Positions 27,701 to 36,466 of a stretch of DNA of 64,000 bases are shown piece by piece. Origin of the DNA: Tectiglobus sp965223355 (GTDB lineage: Bacteria > Pseudomonadota > Alphaproteobacteria > Rhizobiales > Hyphomicrobiaceae); the NCBI GenBank assembly GCA_965223355.1, contig CBDCWE010000003.1, positions 434,001 to 498,000 on the forward strand. Reading direction: 5' to 3'. The notes beneath the pieces are model-generated. The model was not told the DNA's origin and searched no databases. It was given only the letters and a program-made list of their open reading frames with translations. Every line of letters begins with the position of its first letter. The first letter of the stretch is position 1. Position numbers and translations under genes: made by a program.

Positions 27701-29516
27701 GGAATACCTCGTCAACTCCGACATGATGCAGATCAAGATGGCGCAGGGCGCCAAGCCCGGAGAGGGCGGCCAGCTGCCCGGCCACAAGGTCGACCTGACC
27801 ATCGCCAAGGTGCGCCATTCCACCCCCGGCGTCGGATTGATTTCGCCGCCGCCGCACCATGACATCTATTCGATCGAGGACCTGGCTCAACTGATCTACG
27901 ATCTCAAAAACACCAATCCGGACGGTGACGTCTCCGTCAAGCTGGTCTCCGAGGTTGGCGTCGGCACCGTCGCCGCCGGCGTCTCCAAGGCGCGCGCCGA
28001 CCACGTCACGATTTCCGGCTTCGAGGGCGGCACCGGCGCCTCGCCCTTGACATCGATCAAGCATGCCGGCTCGCCCTGGGAGATCGGTCTCGCCGAAACC
28101 CATCAGACGCTGGTCCTCAATCGTTTGCGCGGCCGCATTGCCGTGCAGGTCGACGGCGGCCTCCGAACCGGACGCGATGTCGTCATCGGCGCGCTGCTCG
28201 GCGCCGACGAATTTGGCTTTGCAACGGCGCCGCTGATCGCCGCCGGCTGCTTGATGATGCGCAAATGCCATCTCAACACCTGCCCCGTCGGCATTGCTAC
28301 GCAGGATCAGCGATTGCGCGCGAAGTTCCGCGGTCAACCGGAACACGTCATCAACTATTTCTTCTTCGTCGCCGAGGAGGTCCGCGAGTTGATGGCGGCC
28401 ATGGGCTTTCGCACGTTCGATGACATGATCGGCCAGTCCGATGCCCTCGACAAGGATCGTGCCATCGACCATTGGAAAGCGAACGGCCTCGACTTCACCA
28501 AGCTGTTCTATAAGCCCAAGGCCGGTAAGGGCGTCGCGATCTTTAACAGCGAGCGCCAGGACCACCATCTCGAGGCGGTGCTCGATCGCAAGCTCATCGA
28601 ACTTGCCGAACCGGCGCTGAACAACAGGCAACCGGTCGCAGCACGATTGGAGATCAACAATACCAACCGCACCACGGGCGCCATGCTGTCGGGCGAAGTC
28701 GCCAAACGGTTCGGCCATGCCGGTCTTGCCGAAGACACGGTCTGGTTCACGCTCACCGGCACTGCCGGCCAAAGCTTTGGCGCTTGGTGTGCCGCCGGCG
28801 TCACGCTCGATCTTGTCGGCGAAGCCAACGACTACGTCGGCAAGGGCCTGTCCGGCGGCAAGTTGATCGTACGCCCGAACGAAAACTCCGGCATCACTCC
28901 GGAGCACAGCATCATTGTCGGCAACACGGTGCTCTACGGCGCGATCACCGGCGAATGTTATTTCCGCGGGGTTGCAGGCGAACGCTTTGCGGTGCGCAAT
29001 TCAGGTGCCATCGCGGTCGTCGAGGGCACCGGCGATCACGGTTGTGAATATATGACCGGCGGCATTGTCGTCGTGCTCGGTCCGACGGGCCGCAACTTTG
29101 CTGCGGGAATGTCGGGCGGCATTGCCTATGTTCTCGATGACGTCGGCGATTTCGAGCAGCGCTGCAACATGACCATGGTCGACCTCGAACCAATCGAGGC
29201 GGAAGAAGAGATCATGCAAAAGCTCTCCAACCAAGGCGGCGATCTTGAAAGCCACGGCCTTGTCGACGTCATGTCAGACATGACCGGCTATGATGCAGAA
29301 CGCCTCCACCAGCTGATCGAAAAGCACGCACGCTATACCAATTCGGCCCGCGCCCAGCAGATCCTTGCCAACTGGTCCGAATACCTGCCGAAGTTCCGCA
29401 AAGTCATGCCGGTGGAATACCGCCGCGCACTGTCGGAAATGGCCAAACACCAGGAGGCAGATCCGACCGGTCTCGAAGTCATCGAAATCGGGCTGCAGCA
29501 CGTCAAGGGGAAATAG
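24795..29516 (+). CDS. gltB: glutamate synthase (NADPH) large subunit
   Basis: 1573 residues. It makes two glutamates from glutamine and 2-oxoglutarate. The class II glutaminase domain starts at Cys30 (DACGVGF) after a 29-residue propeptide; the central and FMN-binding domain includes GGKSNTGEGGEEPDRF, GAKPGEGGQLPGHKV and HHDIYSIEDLAQLIYDLK. The 3Fe-4S cysteines are in CLMMRKCHLNTCPVGIATQ, and the C-terminal beta-helix follows (about 1250-1480). Length is normal. The ATG at 24795 has a TGAGG motif nine bases upstream; ATG 24780 and TTG 24777 are in-frame alternatives adding five or six residues. It is paired with gltD. Confidence 0.96.
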   Translation: MTTARASLNTRPLSQAAAGLYDPEFEHDACGVGFIADLSARKSHKIIEDGLQILVNLTHRGAVGADPLAGDGAGMLLQIPDEFLRTECRQLGIELPDAGDYAVGHVFLPRDKRFRRECEAQFERSCKEEGLTLLGWRDVPTDNSCLSDPTIAVEPFHRQIFIGKSENSVADEVQFERKLYVLRKVVNNAIHAKFADIGLSDSDNEFYIVSLSSRTIVYKGMFLSDQLGAYYTDLRDRRLTSALALVHQRFSTNTFPSWKLAHPYRMVAHNGEINTLRGNVNWMAARQASVSSQLFGDDLQKLWPISYEGQSDTACFDNALEFLTMGGYSLAHAAMMLIPEAWAGNPLMDARRRAFYEYHAALMEPWDGPAAVAFTDGRQIGATLDRNGLRPARYFVTKDGMVIMASEAGVLPTPEQDIVEKWRLQPGKMLLIDLEQGRIISDDELKAELAAKHPYQSWLDRTQIKVGDLPKAFSEPPKTNASLLDRQQAFGYSQESLKFLMAPMAHTGQEAVGSMGTDTPISALSDKAKLLHTYFKQNFAQVTNPPIDPIREELVMSLVSFIGPRPNILDLAGSSKLKRLEVYQPILTNDELERIRQIGAVPDNQFRTLTLDITYPAEAGADWMESALDTICSQAETAVAKGYNIIVLSDRWVGADRIPIPSLLATSAVHHHLIRAGKRTSVGLVVETGEAHEVHQFCTLAGFGAEAINPYLAFETINDSLPDLDQNLTADDAIKRYIKAIDKGILKVMSKMGISTYQSYCGAQIFDAVGLHRSFVERYFTGTHTQIDGVSLEEIARETVERHRQAFGNVPHLDGALDVGGEYAVRVRGEAHSWTAAVVADLQHAVRGNLPDKYRAFARQVNEQSERLMTMRGLFRIRSAEELGRDAVALAEVEPAAAIVKRFATGAMSFGSISREAHTTLAIAMNRIGGKSNTGEGGEEPDRFQPMDNGDSMRSSIKQVASGRFGVTTEYLVNSDMMQIKMAQGAKPGEGGQLPGHKVDLTIAKVRHSTPGVGLISPPPHHDIYSIEDLAQLIYDLKNTNPDGDVSVKLVSEVGVGTVAAGVSKARADHVTISGFEGGTGASPLTSIKHAGSPWEIGLAETHQTLVLNRLRGRIAVQVDGGLRTGRDVVIGALLGADEFGFATAPLIAAGCLMMRKCHLNTCPVGIATQDQRLRAKFRGQPEHVINYFFFVAEEVRELMAAMGFRTFDDMIGQSDALDKDRAIDHWKANGLDFTKLFYKPKAGKGVAIFNSERQDHHLEAVLDRKLIELAEPALNNRQPVAARLEINNTNRTTGAMLSGEVAKRFGHAGLAEDTVWFTLTGTAGQSFGAWCAAGVTLDLVGEANDYVGKGLSGGKLIVRPNENSGITPEHSIIVGNTVLYGAITGECYFRGVAGERFAVRNSGAIAVVEGTGDHGCEYMTGGIVVVLGPTGRNFAAGMSGGIAYVLDDVGDFEQRCNMTMVDLEPIEAEEEIMQKLSNQGGDLESHGLVDVMSDMTGYDAERLHQLIEKHARYTNSARAQQILANWSEYLPKFRKVMPVEYRRALSEMAKHQEADPTGLEVIEIGLQHVKGK

Positions 29517-29721
29517 CGTGGGCCACGTCGTACCCGGCCGCAAACTGATAAATCCGGGCACATTGGTATCGGCCGATGTGCTGCGTGACCGGACACGAGG
29601 ATGCGGGCGGGACAACGGTCGCAATGCGTTTGACGGTATTGGCCTTGGGCGCTCCGGAGCCCGGCGCAACCGGTTCGGTGCAGGTCGACCGGCGTGCGCT
29701 CAGGAATAGGAAAGAACAACC
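29517..29721. repeat. gltB-gltD spacer with solo TIR265 end
   Basis: A 205-bp spacer in what should be a tight operon. 29536-29566 repeats the 31-bp terminus of the TIR265 element with one mismatch, starting 20 bp after the gltB stop. No second terminus is found. A CGCTCCGGAGCCCGGCGC palindromic patch lies near 29650. Confidence 0.7.
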
Positions 29722-31152
29722 ATGGGCAAAGTTACGGGGTTTCTGGAGATCGAGCGCGATGAGCGCATTTACCGACCGGTCGAGGAACGCCTCAAACATT
29801 GGAACGAATTCGTGGTGCCCCTTGGCGAGGACGGCACCAAGCAACAGGCCGCGCGCTGCATGGACTGCGGCATCCCCTATTGCCACAACGGCTGCCCGGT
29901 CAACAATCAGATCCCCGACTGGAACGATCTCGTCTATCACGGCGAGTGGCTGCGCGCTGCACGCAACCTGCACTCGACCAACAACTTCCCGGAAATCACC
30001 GGTCGCATTTGCCCGGCACCGTGCGAAGCCTCGTGCACGCTCAACATCGAAGACGAGCCGGTGACGATCAAAACCATTGAATGTGCGATTGCCGACCACG
30101 CCTGGCAACAAGGTTGGGTCGCACCGCAACCGGCCGAGATCAAAACTGGCAAGAAGGTCGCCATCGTCGGATCCGGTCCGGCCGGCATGGCGGCCGCCCA
30201 ACAACTGGCGCGGGCCGGCCATGAGGTTCACGTGTTTGAAAAGAACGCCCGTCCCGGCGGTCTGATGGTCTACGGCATTCCCGACTTCAAGATGGAAAAG
30301 CATATCGTTGCGCGGCGCGTCCAGCAGATGGAGGCTGAAGGCGTCACGTTCCACTGCAACGTCCACGTTGGCATCGACAAGCCGACCGCGGAAATCGAAA
30401 AGGCGCACGACGCGGTCATTCTGGCCGGCGGTGCCGAACATCCGCGCGATCTGCCGGTCCCTGGCCGCGATCTCGCCGGCATCCACTTTGCAATGGACTT
30501 CCTGCCGCAACAGAACCGGCGCATTGCCGGTGAGCCGCTCGGCCAGGGCACCGATGAACTGGCCACGGGGCGCGATGTCGTCGTCATCGGCGGCGGCGAC
30601 ACCGGCTCTGATTGCATTGGCACATCCTTCCGCCATGGCGCCAAATCGGTGACCCAGATCGAGATCATGCCGGCCCCACCCGAACACGAGAACAAGGCGC
30701 TGACCTGGCCGCACTGGCCGATGAAGATGCGCACCTCCTCCTCGCAGGAAGAGGGCGCCAAGCGCGACTTCGCGGTCATGACCAAGCGCTTCGAAGGCGA
30801 TGCCAACGGCCGCGTGGCGCAGCTGGTGTGCTGCCGTGTGCAGTTCGTCGACGGCCAGCTTGCGGAAATCGAAGGCAGTGAATTCGAGATCAAGGCCGAT
30901 CTCGTGCTGCTGGCGATGGGTTTCACCAACCCGGTCCACGACGGCATGATCACGGAGCTTAGCCTTGACCGCGACGAACGCGGCAACGTCGCAGCCGACG
31001 ACCGCGACTATGAGACCTCGAAGCGGCGCATCTTCGCGGCCGGTGATATGCGCCGCGGTCAATCGCTCGTAGTCTGGGCCATTCGTGAAGGTCGCCAGGC
31101 CGCGCATGCCGTCGACAGGGCGTTGATGGGACGCACCGATTTACCACGCTGA
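29722..31152 (+). CDS. gltD: glutamate synthase (NADPH) small subunit
   Basis: 476 residues. The N-terminal iron-sulfur region has ARCMDCGIPYCHNGCPVNN and GRICPAPCEASCTLN, which bind the two 4Fe-4S clusters. It is followed by the FAD-binding KVAIVGSGPAGMAAAQQLAR, the NADPH-binding VVVIGGGDTGSDCIGTS, and the C-terminal FAD motif RIFAAGDMRRGQSLVVWAI. It passes electrons from NADPH to GltB. It lies 205 bp after gltB, with a repeat fragment between. SD AGGAAAG precedes the ATG. Confidence 0.96.
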   Translation: MGKVTGFLEIERDERIYRPVEERLKHWNEFVVPLGEDGTKQQAARCMDCGIPYCHNGCPVNNQIPDWNDLVYHGEWLRAARNLHSTNNFPEITGRICPAPCEASCTLNIEDEPVTIKTIECAIADHAWQQGWVAPQPAEIKTGKKVAIVGSGPAGMAAAQQLARAGHEVHVFEKNARPGGLMVYGIPDFKMEKHIVARRVQQMEAEGVTFHCNVHVGIDKPTAEIEKAHDAVILAGGAEHPRDLPVPGRDLAGIHFAMDFLPQQNRRIAGEPLGQGTDELATGRDVVVIGGGDTGSDCIGTSFRHGAKSVTQIEIMPAPPEHENKALTWPHWPMKMRTSSSQEEGAKRDFAVMTKRFEGDANGRVAQLVCCRVQFVDGQLAEIEGSEFEIKADLVLLAMGFTNPVHDGMITELSLDRDERGNVAADDRDYETSKRRIFAAGDMRRGQSLVVWAIREGRQAAHAVDRALMGRTDLPR

Positions 31153-31211
31153 CGGCGCGGGCTGGTTTTAGGTCTCGATTTGCAGTTGCGCGCCAACGCG
31201 TATGATCTGTT

Positions 31212-32456
31212 CTACTCAGCCGCTGTCACAGCGTTGGCGCGCGCCTGATGGCGGGCGAGCCAAAGCGCTGCCAGCATCACGATCGCCATCATCGGCAGCG
31301 CCGCAAGATTGACCATCATCCAACCGACCTGGGCATGAAGGACCCCGGACAAGCCGGCGGCGGTGGCGGTCGTCGCATAGACGATGAAATCGTGGCTCGC
31401 CTGCACCTTTGCGCGTTCGGCCGGCCGGTAGGATTTGGTCAACAGGGCCGAACCACCAATATAGGTGAAGTTCCAGCCAAGGCCGACCAGAATATTGGCG
31501 ATGAAGAAATTCGTGAACGCGATGCCGGACAGGTTGACCACCGCACAGCCAATCTGAATGAATGCGCCAAGCGCAATTATCGGCAGGACGCCAAACCGCG
31601 CGATCAGATGGCCGGTGAAGAACGACGGCAGAAACATGGCGACCACGTGCGCCTGGATGACCGTGGCGCTGGCATCGAACTGGAACCCGCACGCCAGCAT
31701 CGCAAGCGGCGTTGCCGACATCACCATGGTCATGACGCCATAGCCGAACATCGACGAGACAATCGCGACAACATAGGAAGGCTGGCGGATGATCTCGCGC
31801 ATCGGCCGACCGCCGGACTTCAATTCTTCGGCACTGAGTTTCGGGATGCGCAGTCCCTGCACGAACAGGAAAGCGACCGCCGAATAAACAACGACCATCA
31901 CGTAAATGCCGGCGAAGGTCATCGGCGCGAACCAGTCGAGCGCATACTTGGCGGTTTGTGGACCGAGGAAACCAGCAACGACACCGCCTGCCATCACCAG
32001 CGAAATCGCCTTCGGCCGGAAGGCTTCATCAGCGGCATCGGCGGCGGCAAACCGATAGTACCAGGCAAAGGCACCGGAGCTGCCCATCAGCGTTGCGCCA
32101 ACGCACAACCAGAAAAAGTCCTGCTGGAATATCGCCGCGGTGGAAATCAGTCCCGAGACGACGCTGAGCAGCGCGCCGACTGAAAACCCGGCGCGCCTGC
32201 CAATCCGCGCCATCAACAACGAGGCGGGAATTGTCGTGATCATTATCCCGGCGTGGTAGAGTACCAGCGGCAGTGTTGCCAACGTCTTGTCGACACCGAG
32301 CAGGGCATGTCCGGCCAACGGCGTTGCTGCAATCGCCATCGTCGTAACGCACATGAACAGTGCCTGGCAGGCCGCCAGCAGCAACACGTTCTGGCGCACG
32401 CGCGTCGACGCCGATATCTCGCCGGCTTCGGCAGTCGTCATGTCTGGCCCTGACAT
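31212..32456 (-). CDS. MFS transporter
   Basis: 414 residues with 12 predicted helices. The early segment NVLLLAACQALFMCVTTMAI, motif-A-like LLMARIGRRAGFSVGAL and central SAEELKSGGRPMREIIRQPS loop are typical of small drug/metabolite MFS proteins. NILVGLGWNFTYIGGSALLT in TM10-11 resembles YnfM/YcaD-like members. The substrate is unknown. The start is taken at 32456 (MSGPDMTTAEAG); 32441 is equally possible. It converges with gltD and is divergent from the desaturase. Confidence 0.88.
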   Translation of the reverse strand: MSGPDMTTAEAGEISASTRVRQNVLLLAACQALFMCVTTMAIAATPLAGHALLGVDKTLATLPLVLYHAGIMITTIPASLLMARIGRRAGFSVGALLSVVSGLISTAAIFQQDFFWLCVGATLMGSSGAFAWYYRFAAADAADEAFRPKAISLVMAGGVVAGFLGPQTAKYALDWFAPMTFAGIYVMVVVYSAVAFLFVQGLRIPKLSAEELKSGGRPMREIIRQPSYVVAIVSSMFGYGVMTMVMSATPLAMLACGFQFDASATVIQAHVVAMFLPSFFTGHLIARFGVLPIIALGAFIQIGCAVVNLSGIAFTNFFIANILVGLGWNFTYIGGSALLTKSYRPAERAKVQASHDFIVYATTATAAGLSGVLHAQVGWMMVNLAALPMMAIVMLAALWLARHQARANAVTAAE

Positions 32457-32621
32457 TTTCGAGGTTTGGTGAATTGGCCCGAGTCTAAGGCATATTGGCG
32501 GCGCCGGCACTGGTCAGATGATCGCGGACGGGATATAGCTCGGCCGATGGCGCGATAGGGCTGGGACAATCGACCGATTGCGGATGGTTGCGAACGCTCC
32601 GAGAGCGGAGGAGATCGCGGA

Positions 32622-33626
32622 ATGCGGGCACGGGACCTCTTGAGCGAACAACAGTTGGCGGCCGTGCGTGAGCGTCACGACTGGAAGGCGGCGGCGTTGA
32701 TCATTCACGCCTGGGCGATGATTGCCGGCGCGATGATGCTGTTTGCCTGGTCGCCCAACGTTGTGACCTTCATCGTTTGTGCAGCAGTGGTCGGCTCACG
32801 CCAGCTTGGACTTTCAATCCTGATGCACGATGGCGCACATGGATTGCTGTTCAAGAATGACCGGATCAACCATCTTGCCAGCCAATGGCTGCTTGCATGG
32901 CCGGTCGGCGCCGACATGCGGGCCTACCGCAAGTATCACCTTAAGCATCACGCCCGAACCCAGCAGGCGGATGATCCCGACCTTGTGCTCAGTGCACCGT
33001 TCCCGATTACCCGACCGAGCTTCTATCGCAAGATCTGGCGCGATATGTCTGGTCAGACCGGCTATGCGCAACGCGCAGCACAGCTGGCAGCCGGTGTTCA
33101 GCGGCGCACCGCTGGCGACGATCTCCTGGCCTGGTGGCGCCATTTCAAGGACAAGCTGGGCGGCCCGATGGCGGCCAACGCGATCCTTTTCGGTGTCCTC
33201 GTGCTCACCGGTTACTGGTGGCTTTATCCGTTGTTGTGGTTGGTGCCGCTGCTGACTTTCTTTCAGCTGTTCCTGCGCCTGCGCAACATTGCCGAACACG
33301 CGATGGTCGGCGATAAGGACGATCCATTCCGGCATGCCCGAACCACGCTGACCGACCCCGTTACGGGCACTTTTCTCGCGCCTTACTGGGTCAATTACCA
33401 CGTCGAGCACCATCTTCTTATGTGGGTGCCGTGTTACAACTTGGCGAAGTTTCATCGCTATCTCATGAGCGGCCCCCACCGTGACCGGTTGCTGGTCAGC
33501 CCGAGCTATTGGCAGGTGTTCCGTTTGGTGACATCACGCACGCGCGAGGATGATGATCGCGGTGCGCGGGTGCAAACCGAGAAGCGGCGTTATTCCGGCA
33601 TCGTCATGGAGGAAGAGACAGCTTAG
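32622..33626 (+). CDS. membrane fatty acid desaturase family protein
   Basis: 334 residues with four or more membrane helices and the three histidine boxes of di-iron desaturases: HDGAHG (about residue 69), HLKHHARTQ (about 107) and NYHVEHH (about 260). Such enzymes introduce double bonds into acyl chains or hydroxylate related lipids using O2. It is monocistronic. GGAGGAG lies before the ATG at 32622. The TAG stop codon (33624-33626) is the first three bases of a GG palindrome. Confidence 0.92.
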   Translation: MRARDLLSEQQLAAVRERHDWKAAALIIHAWAMIAGAMMLFAWSPNVVTFIVCAAVVGSRQLGLSILMHDGAHGLLFKNDRINHLASQWLLAWPVGADMRAYRKYHLKHHARTQQADDPDLVLSAPFPITRPSFYRKIWRDMSGQTGYAQRAAQLAAGVQRRTAGDDLLAWWRHFKDKLGGPMAANAILFGVLVLTGYWWLYPLLWLVPLLTFFQLFLRLRNIAEHAMVGDKDDPFRHARTTLTDPVTGTFLAPYWVNYHVEHHLLMWVPCYNLAKFHRYLMSGPHRDRLLVSPSYWQVFRLVTSRTREDDDRGARVQTEKRRYSGIVMEEETA

Positions 33627-33683
33627 AGCAACCTGCCGCAAGTCGGAACCGGAACGATACCGACCAAAAGGCACGATGATCGA
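33624..33683. repeat. GG palindrome element, copy 4
   Basis: TAGAGCAACCTGCC at the left, CACGATGATCGA at the right, with interior CAAGTCGGAACCGGAACGAT. The first three bases form the desaturase stop codon. It is followed without a gap by HP5 copy 4. Confidence 0.78.
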
Positions 33684-33831
33684 GGGACCCTCTGATGAAA
33701 TCCGGGGTCCAGGGGATGATCCCCTGGTCGGGGTGTTTGAGGGGCTAAAAGCCCCTCAAGGATCGCAGCACAGCGGCGATTGGTTAAGGGCTCGGCCCTT
33801 TGGAAGCCCGTGACGTCATCAGAGGATCCCT
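33683..33831 (-). repeat. HP5 repeat, copy 4 (inverted, with intact terminal repeats)
   Basis: AGGGACCCTCTGATGA (33683-33698) pairs with TCATCAGAGGATCCCT (33816-33831), 15 of 16. Between them lie CCAGGGGATGATCCCCTGG, TTGAGGGGCT/AGCCCCTCAA, ATCGCAGC..GCGGCGAT, and a fused remnant of hairpins 2 and 1 (GGTTAAGGGCTCGGCCCTTTGG). This copy best defines the ends of the element. Confidence 0.88.
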
Positions 33832-33888
33832 AGTTTTCTGGCGGAGACACTTCGGGTGCGAAGTGTCGAAGTGAGAAGACCAGTCCGA

Positions 33889-34137
33889 TTACTGAACGGT
33901 TTCATAAAGGGTAAACTCACCGGACCGGATGCGATCGCCCAGTCCGGCGGCCAGGTCGGCCACGTTGTCTTCCCCGAACACCGCCACGAGATCCGATAGC
34001 GCCGCATAAAGTGCGGCATAGGCCATCAATTCAGAGGCGATGCCACAATCCGAGGCCTCTTCCCAGGCTGCAACAATTAGGCTGAGCGCCTTCATGCGTT
34101 CACAATCGAGCTGTTGCGCGCCGATGTCGTTTATCAT
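33889..34137 (-). CDS. small acidic hypothetical protein
   Basis: 82 residues, helical, no membrane segment (ERMKALSLIVAAWEEASDCG; YAALYAALSDLVAVFGEDNV). I do not recognise the family. Support comes from a good SD (GGGAGA about 8 bp before the ATG), protein-like composition unlike the shadow frames, and its isolated position between two repeat blocks. Confidence 0.6.
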   Translation of the reverse strand: MINDIGAQQLDCERMKALSLIVAAWEEASDCGIASELMAYAALYAALSDLVAVFGEDNVADLAAGLGDRIRSGEFTLYETVQ

Positions 34138-34493
34138 TTGTTATTCTCCCAGCTCGGAACCAATACCCCCAACCAAGTTGGTTGCCTTAGCACGGCGCGA
34201 CCAACGCGCGGGAAAAACAACACACTAATCGTAAATGACTTGGCGACGCTGCGAACACATCACCGGTTTCCAAAGGGCAATGCCCTTTGGCGGGATCGTT
34301 AAGGGCCGAGCCCTTAACCAATCGCCGCCAAGCGGCGATCCTTGAGGGGCTTGTCCGTCCCTCAAACACCCCGACCAGGGGTTGGTCCCCTGGACCCCGG
34401 ACTTTATTCGACCACAACCTAACAAGGCTCACCAGAGCCGCATGAGCCAACTCATATGCCCCCAAGTCAACCTATCTGGACCGGCTGCTAGCA
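34138..34493. other. intergenic region dominated by HP5 copy 5
   Basis: 356 bp. About 34260-34405 is HP5; the rest shows no gene. Open frames here translate the hairpins. Confidence 0.5.
34260..34405 (+). repeat. HP5 five-hairpin repeat, copy 5
   Basis: Hairpins in the order of copy 1: CCAAAGGGCAATGCCCTTTGG-type, GTTAAGGGC/GCCCTTAAC, ATCGCCGC/GCGGCGAT, TTGAGGGGC/GTCCCTCAA, CCAGGGGTTGGTCCCCTGG, then ACCCCGGACTTTAT at the end. Confidence 0.87.
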
Positions 34494-35624
34494 CTATGGC
34501 TCGATTCCGATTTCGCCGAGAACTTCCGCGGTATGTTGACCGAGGGCTGCAACGCGTGGTGTCACCGAAACATCGCAGCCCGACATGCGGAATGGTGGAT
34601 TTAGCACTTTCAGAGAACCGCCTTTGTCGGTCACGTTTGCAAACGCGCCGCGGTGGATGATCTGCGGGTCCGCCATTGCCTGGCGGACCGTGCGGTAAGC
34701 CGCCGCCGGCACGTTGTTTGCGCCCAGCGTGGCAAGGCAATCCTCGCTTGATACCGTTCGCGACCAGGCTTCGAACTCATCCATCAGTTCACCCCAGTTC
34801 CTGCGCCGGTCGATATACTTGGCGAACCGCGCATCGCCCAGCCAGTCTTCGCGGTCGGCCGCCGCCGCCATGCCGTGGAAGGTGCGCTCGCTCGCAACCG
34901 ACAGGTTGATATAGCCGTCCTTGGTTTCGACCGGGCCGAATAGCGGGCGCGACGGTTGCGGCGGCATTTCGAATTGGGCGCCCATTATTTCCGTCAATGT
35001 CAGCGACATCATCGCTTCCATCATTGAGACGTCGATATATTGGCCCTGGCCGGTTGTGCGACGCTGGTCGAGGGCTGCACCAATCGCACCGAACGCGTAG
35101 GTGCCGGCGAGCACATCGGCAATGAAGACGCCGCAGTAGTCGGGTCGCTCGCGGCCCGGTTGCAGCGCTATATGGGCAAGATCATAACCGGACGTTGCAT
35201 GGATGACCGGTGCATAGGCCGGTTGATCCGCTGCCGGGCCGGTTTGCCCATAGCCGGAGATCGAGCAATAAACCAGTCGGTTGTTGAGGGCTGCGAGCGC
35301 CGGATAGTCGAGCCCGAACTTCTTCATCACACCGGGCCGGTAGTTCTCGACCACGATATCAGCGGTCTCGGCCAGCCGCTTGATCGCAGTGACGGAGGTT
35401 GGCGACTTGAGATCGAGAACGACGCTCCTCTTACCGGCATTGAGTTGTCCGAACATGCCGCTGGCACCGTCGCGCAACGGCGGGCGGGTGCGCATCATAT
35501 CGCCGTCGGGGGCTTCGATCTTGATGACGTCGGCGCCGAGATCGGCGAGCATGCGCGTGCAGTGCGGGCCGGCAATCGTGGTCGAGAAGTCAAGCACGCG
35601 GTAGCTTGCGAAAGCCTTGGACAT
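34494..35624 (-). CDS. CaiB/BaiF (family III) CoA-transferase
   Basis: 376 residues. The N-terminal YRVLDFSTTIAGPHCTRMLA and DLGADVIKIEAPDGD, then SVVLDLKSP, VENYRPGVMKKFGLDY, YCSISGYGQTGPAADQPAYA, and the catalytic Asp in GVFIADVLAGTYA (about residue 172), are the complete family III signature. The enzyme moves CoA between organic acids. No acyl-CoA dehydrogenase or other pathway gene is adjacent, so the substrate is unknown. The start is the ATG at 35624; the open frame to 35693 adds residues outside the family. Confidence 0.93.
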   Translation of the reverse strand: MSKAFASYRVLDFSTTIAGPHCTRMLADLGADVIKIEAPDGDMMRTRPPLRDGASGMFGQLNAGKRSVVLDLKSPTSVTAIKRLAETADIVVENYRPGVMKKFGLDYPALAALNNRLVYCSISGYGQTGPAADQPAYAPVIHATSGYDLAHIALQPGRERPDYCGVFIADVLAGTYAFGAIGAALDQRRTTGQGQYIDVSMMEAMMSLTLTEIMGAQFEMPPQPSRPLFGPVETKDGYINLSVASERTFHGMAAAADREDWLGDARFAKYIDRRRNWGELMDEFEAWSRTVSSEDCLATLGANNVPAAAYRTVRQAMADPQIIHRGAFANVTDKGGSLKVLNPPFRMSGCDVSVTPRVAALGQHTAEVLGEIGIEP

Positions 35625-36466
35625 GATGTGTGGGCTCCAACAGCGATTGATAGGCGAAGAGATTGAAGAGATTAATGTATCCGCATTGGCCAAGCTAGCC
35701 CGATCACTTCACTGCGACGTCGAACCGGTGGTGCGGTCGACCACATCGAACGGCGGGCTGCGCCGCGCCTGCCCGATAGCGCGAGCGGCGGCGTTGATGA
35801 GGCGCTGGCGGATGGGTTGCCGACCTTGCCGGCCGGCGGCGGTCGGCAAGCTTTGGCGCGGGGGATGTCAACTTTGCCGCCGGTGCCCAGCCGAAACTGG
35901 CTTGCCGGCGCCTTGGCGTTGCTTTGATCGGGATTATTGCGCAGCGGCCGCGAAGATACTCTTGTTGGCAATATCAAGCCGTTGAGTTGGCATTGCGCGA
36001 TGATGTCGCCTCGAAATTAGAATTAGAATTATTACAATTATAAACTACTGAAATAATTGAAGAAAATTAACTTTATGCTTGACGTTCTCAGTACTGTTTT
36101 GCTATTTCGAAAAAGCTCGGCAGGCTGAATTGATCGCGTTTAAACGCTGAGCGCTAAACGCGAGCACACCAAATGCGTTGCGGGGCAATGGGCAGGCGAA
36201 CTTACCGAGTTTTGATATGAACCGAGTGACAGCAATTGGCAGGCTGCCGGCTCGTGACCGCGCCGGTTCGCGAGCGACAGCCCAACGCGCTGCCCTGCAG
36301 GGGTCATGCCGCAACAATCGCCAAAAACTGGCAAGCGGGGTTGGCCGAAGCAACCTAAAAGTCCGCAGGCTCCGTCTACAAGGAACGGTCATCTATCTCA
36401 TATCTCAGGCCGTTCGCAGAGGCGTTCTCAAGCCTCATCTCATCCATTTCGAAAGGTCTCACAGCA
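35625..36466. other. 842-bp intergenic region with AT-rich island
   Basis: No gene is supported. 35817-35849 carries a TTGCCGACC/GGTCGGCAA hairpin. 36008-36120 is strikingly AT-rich against the GC-rich background (repeated TTAGAATTAGAATTATT-like runs) and is followed by a candidate promoter. 36120-36466 is GC-normal leader sequence before the iron-binding protein gene. Confidence 0.5.
36079..36107 (+). promoter_or_regulatory. candidate sigma-70 promoter for the iron transporter
   Basis: TTGACG (36079-36084), a 17-bp spacer, CTATTT (36102-36107), just after the AT-rich island. The start of transcription would be near 36114, giving a ~350-nt leader. The AT-rich block upstream would suit an iron regulator (Fur/Irr-type) but no consensus box is clear. 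Confidence 0.35.
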
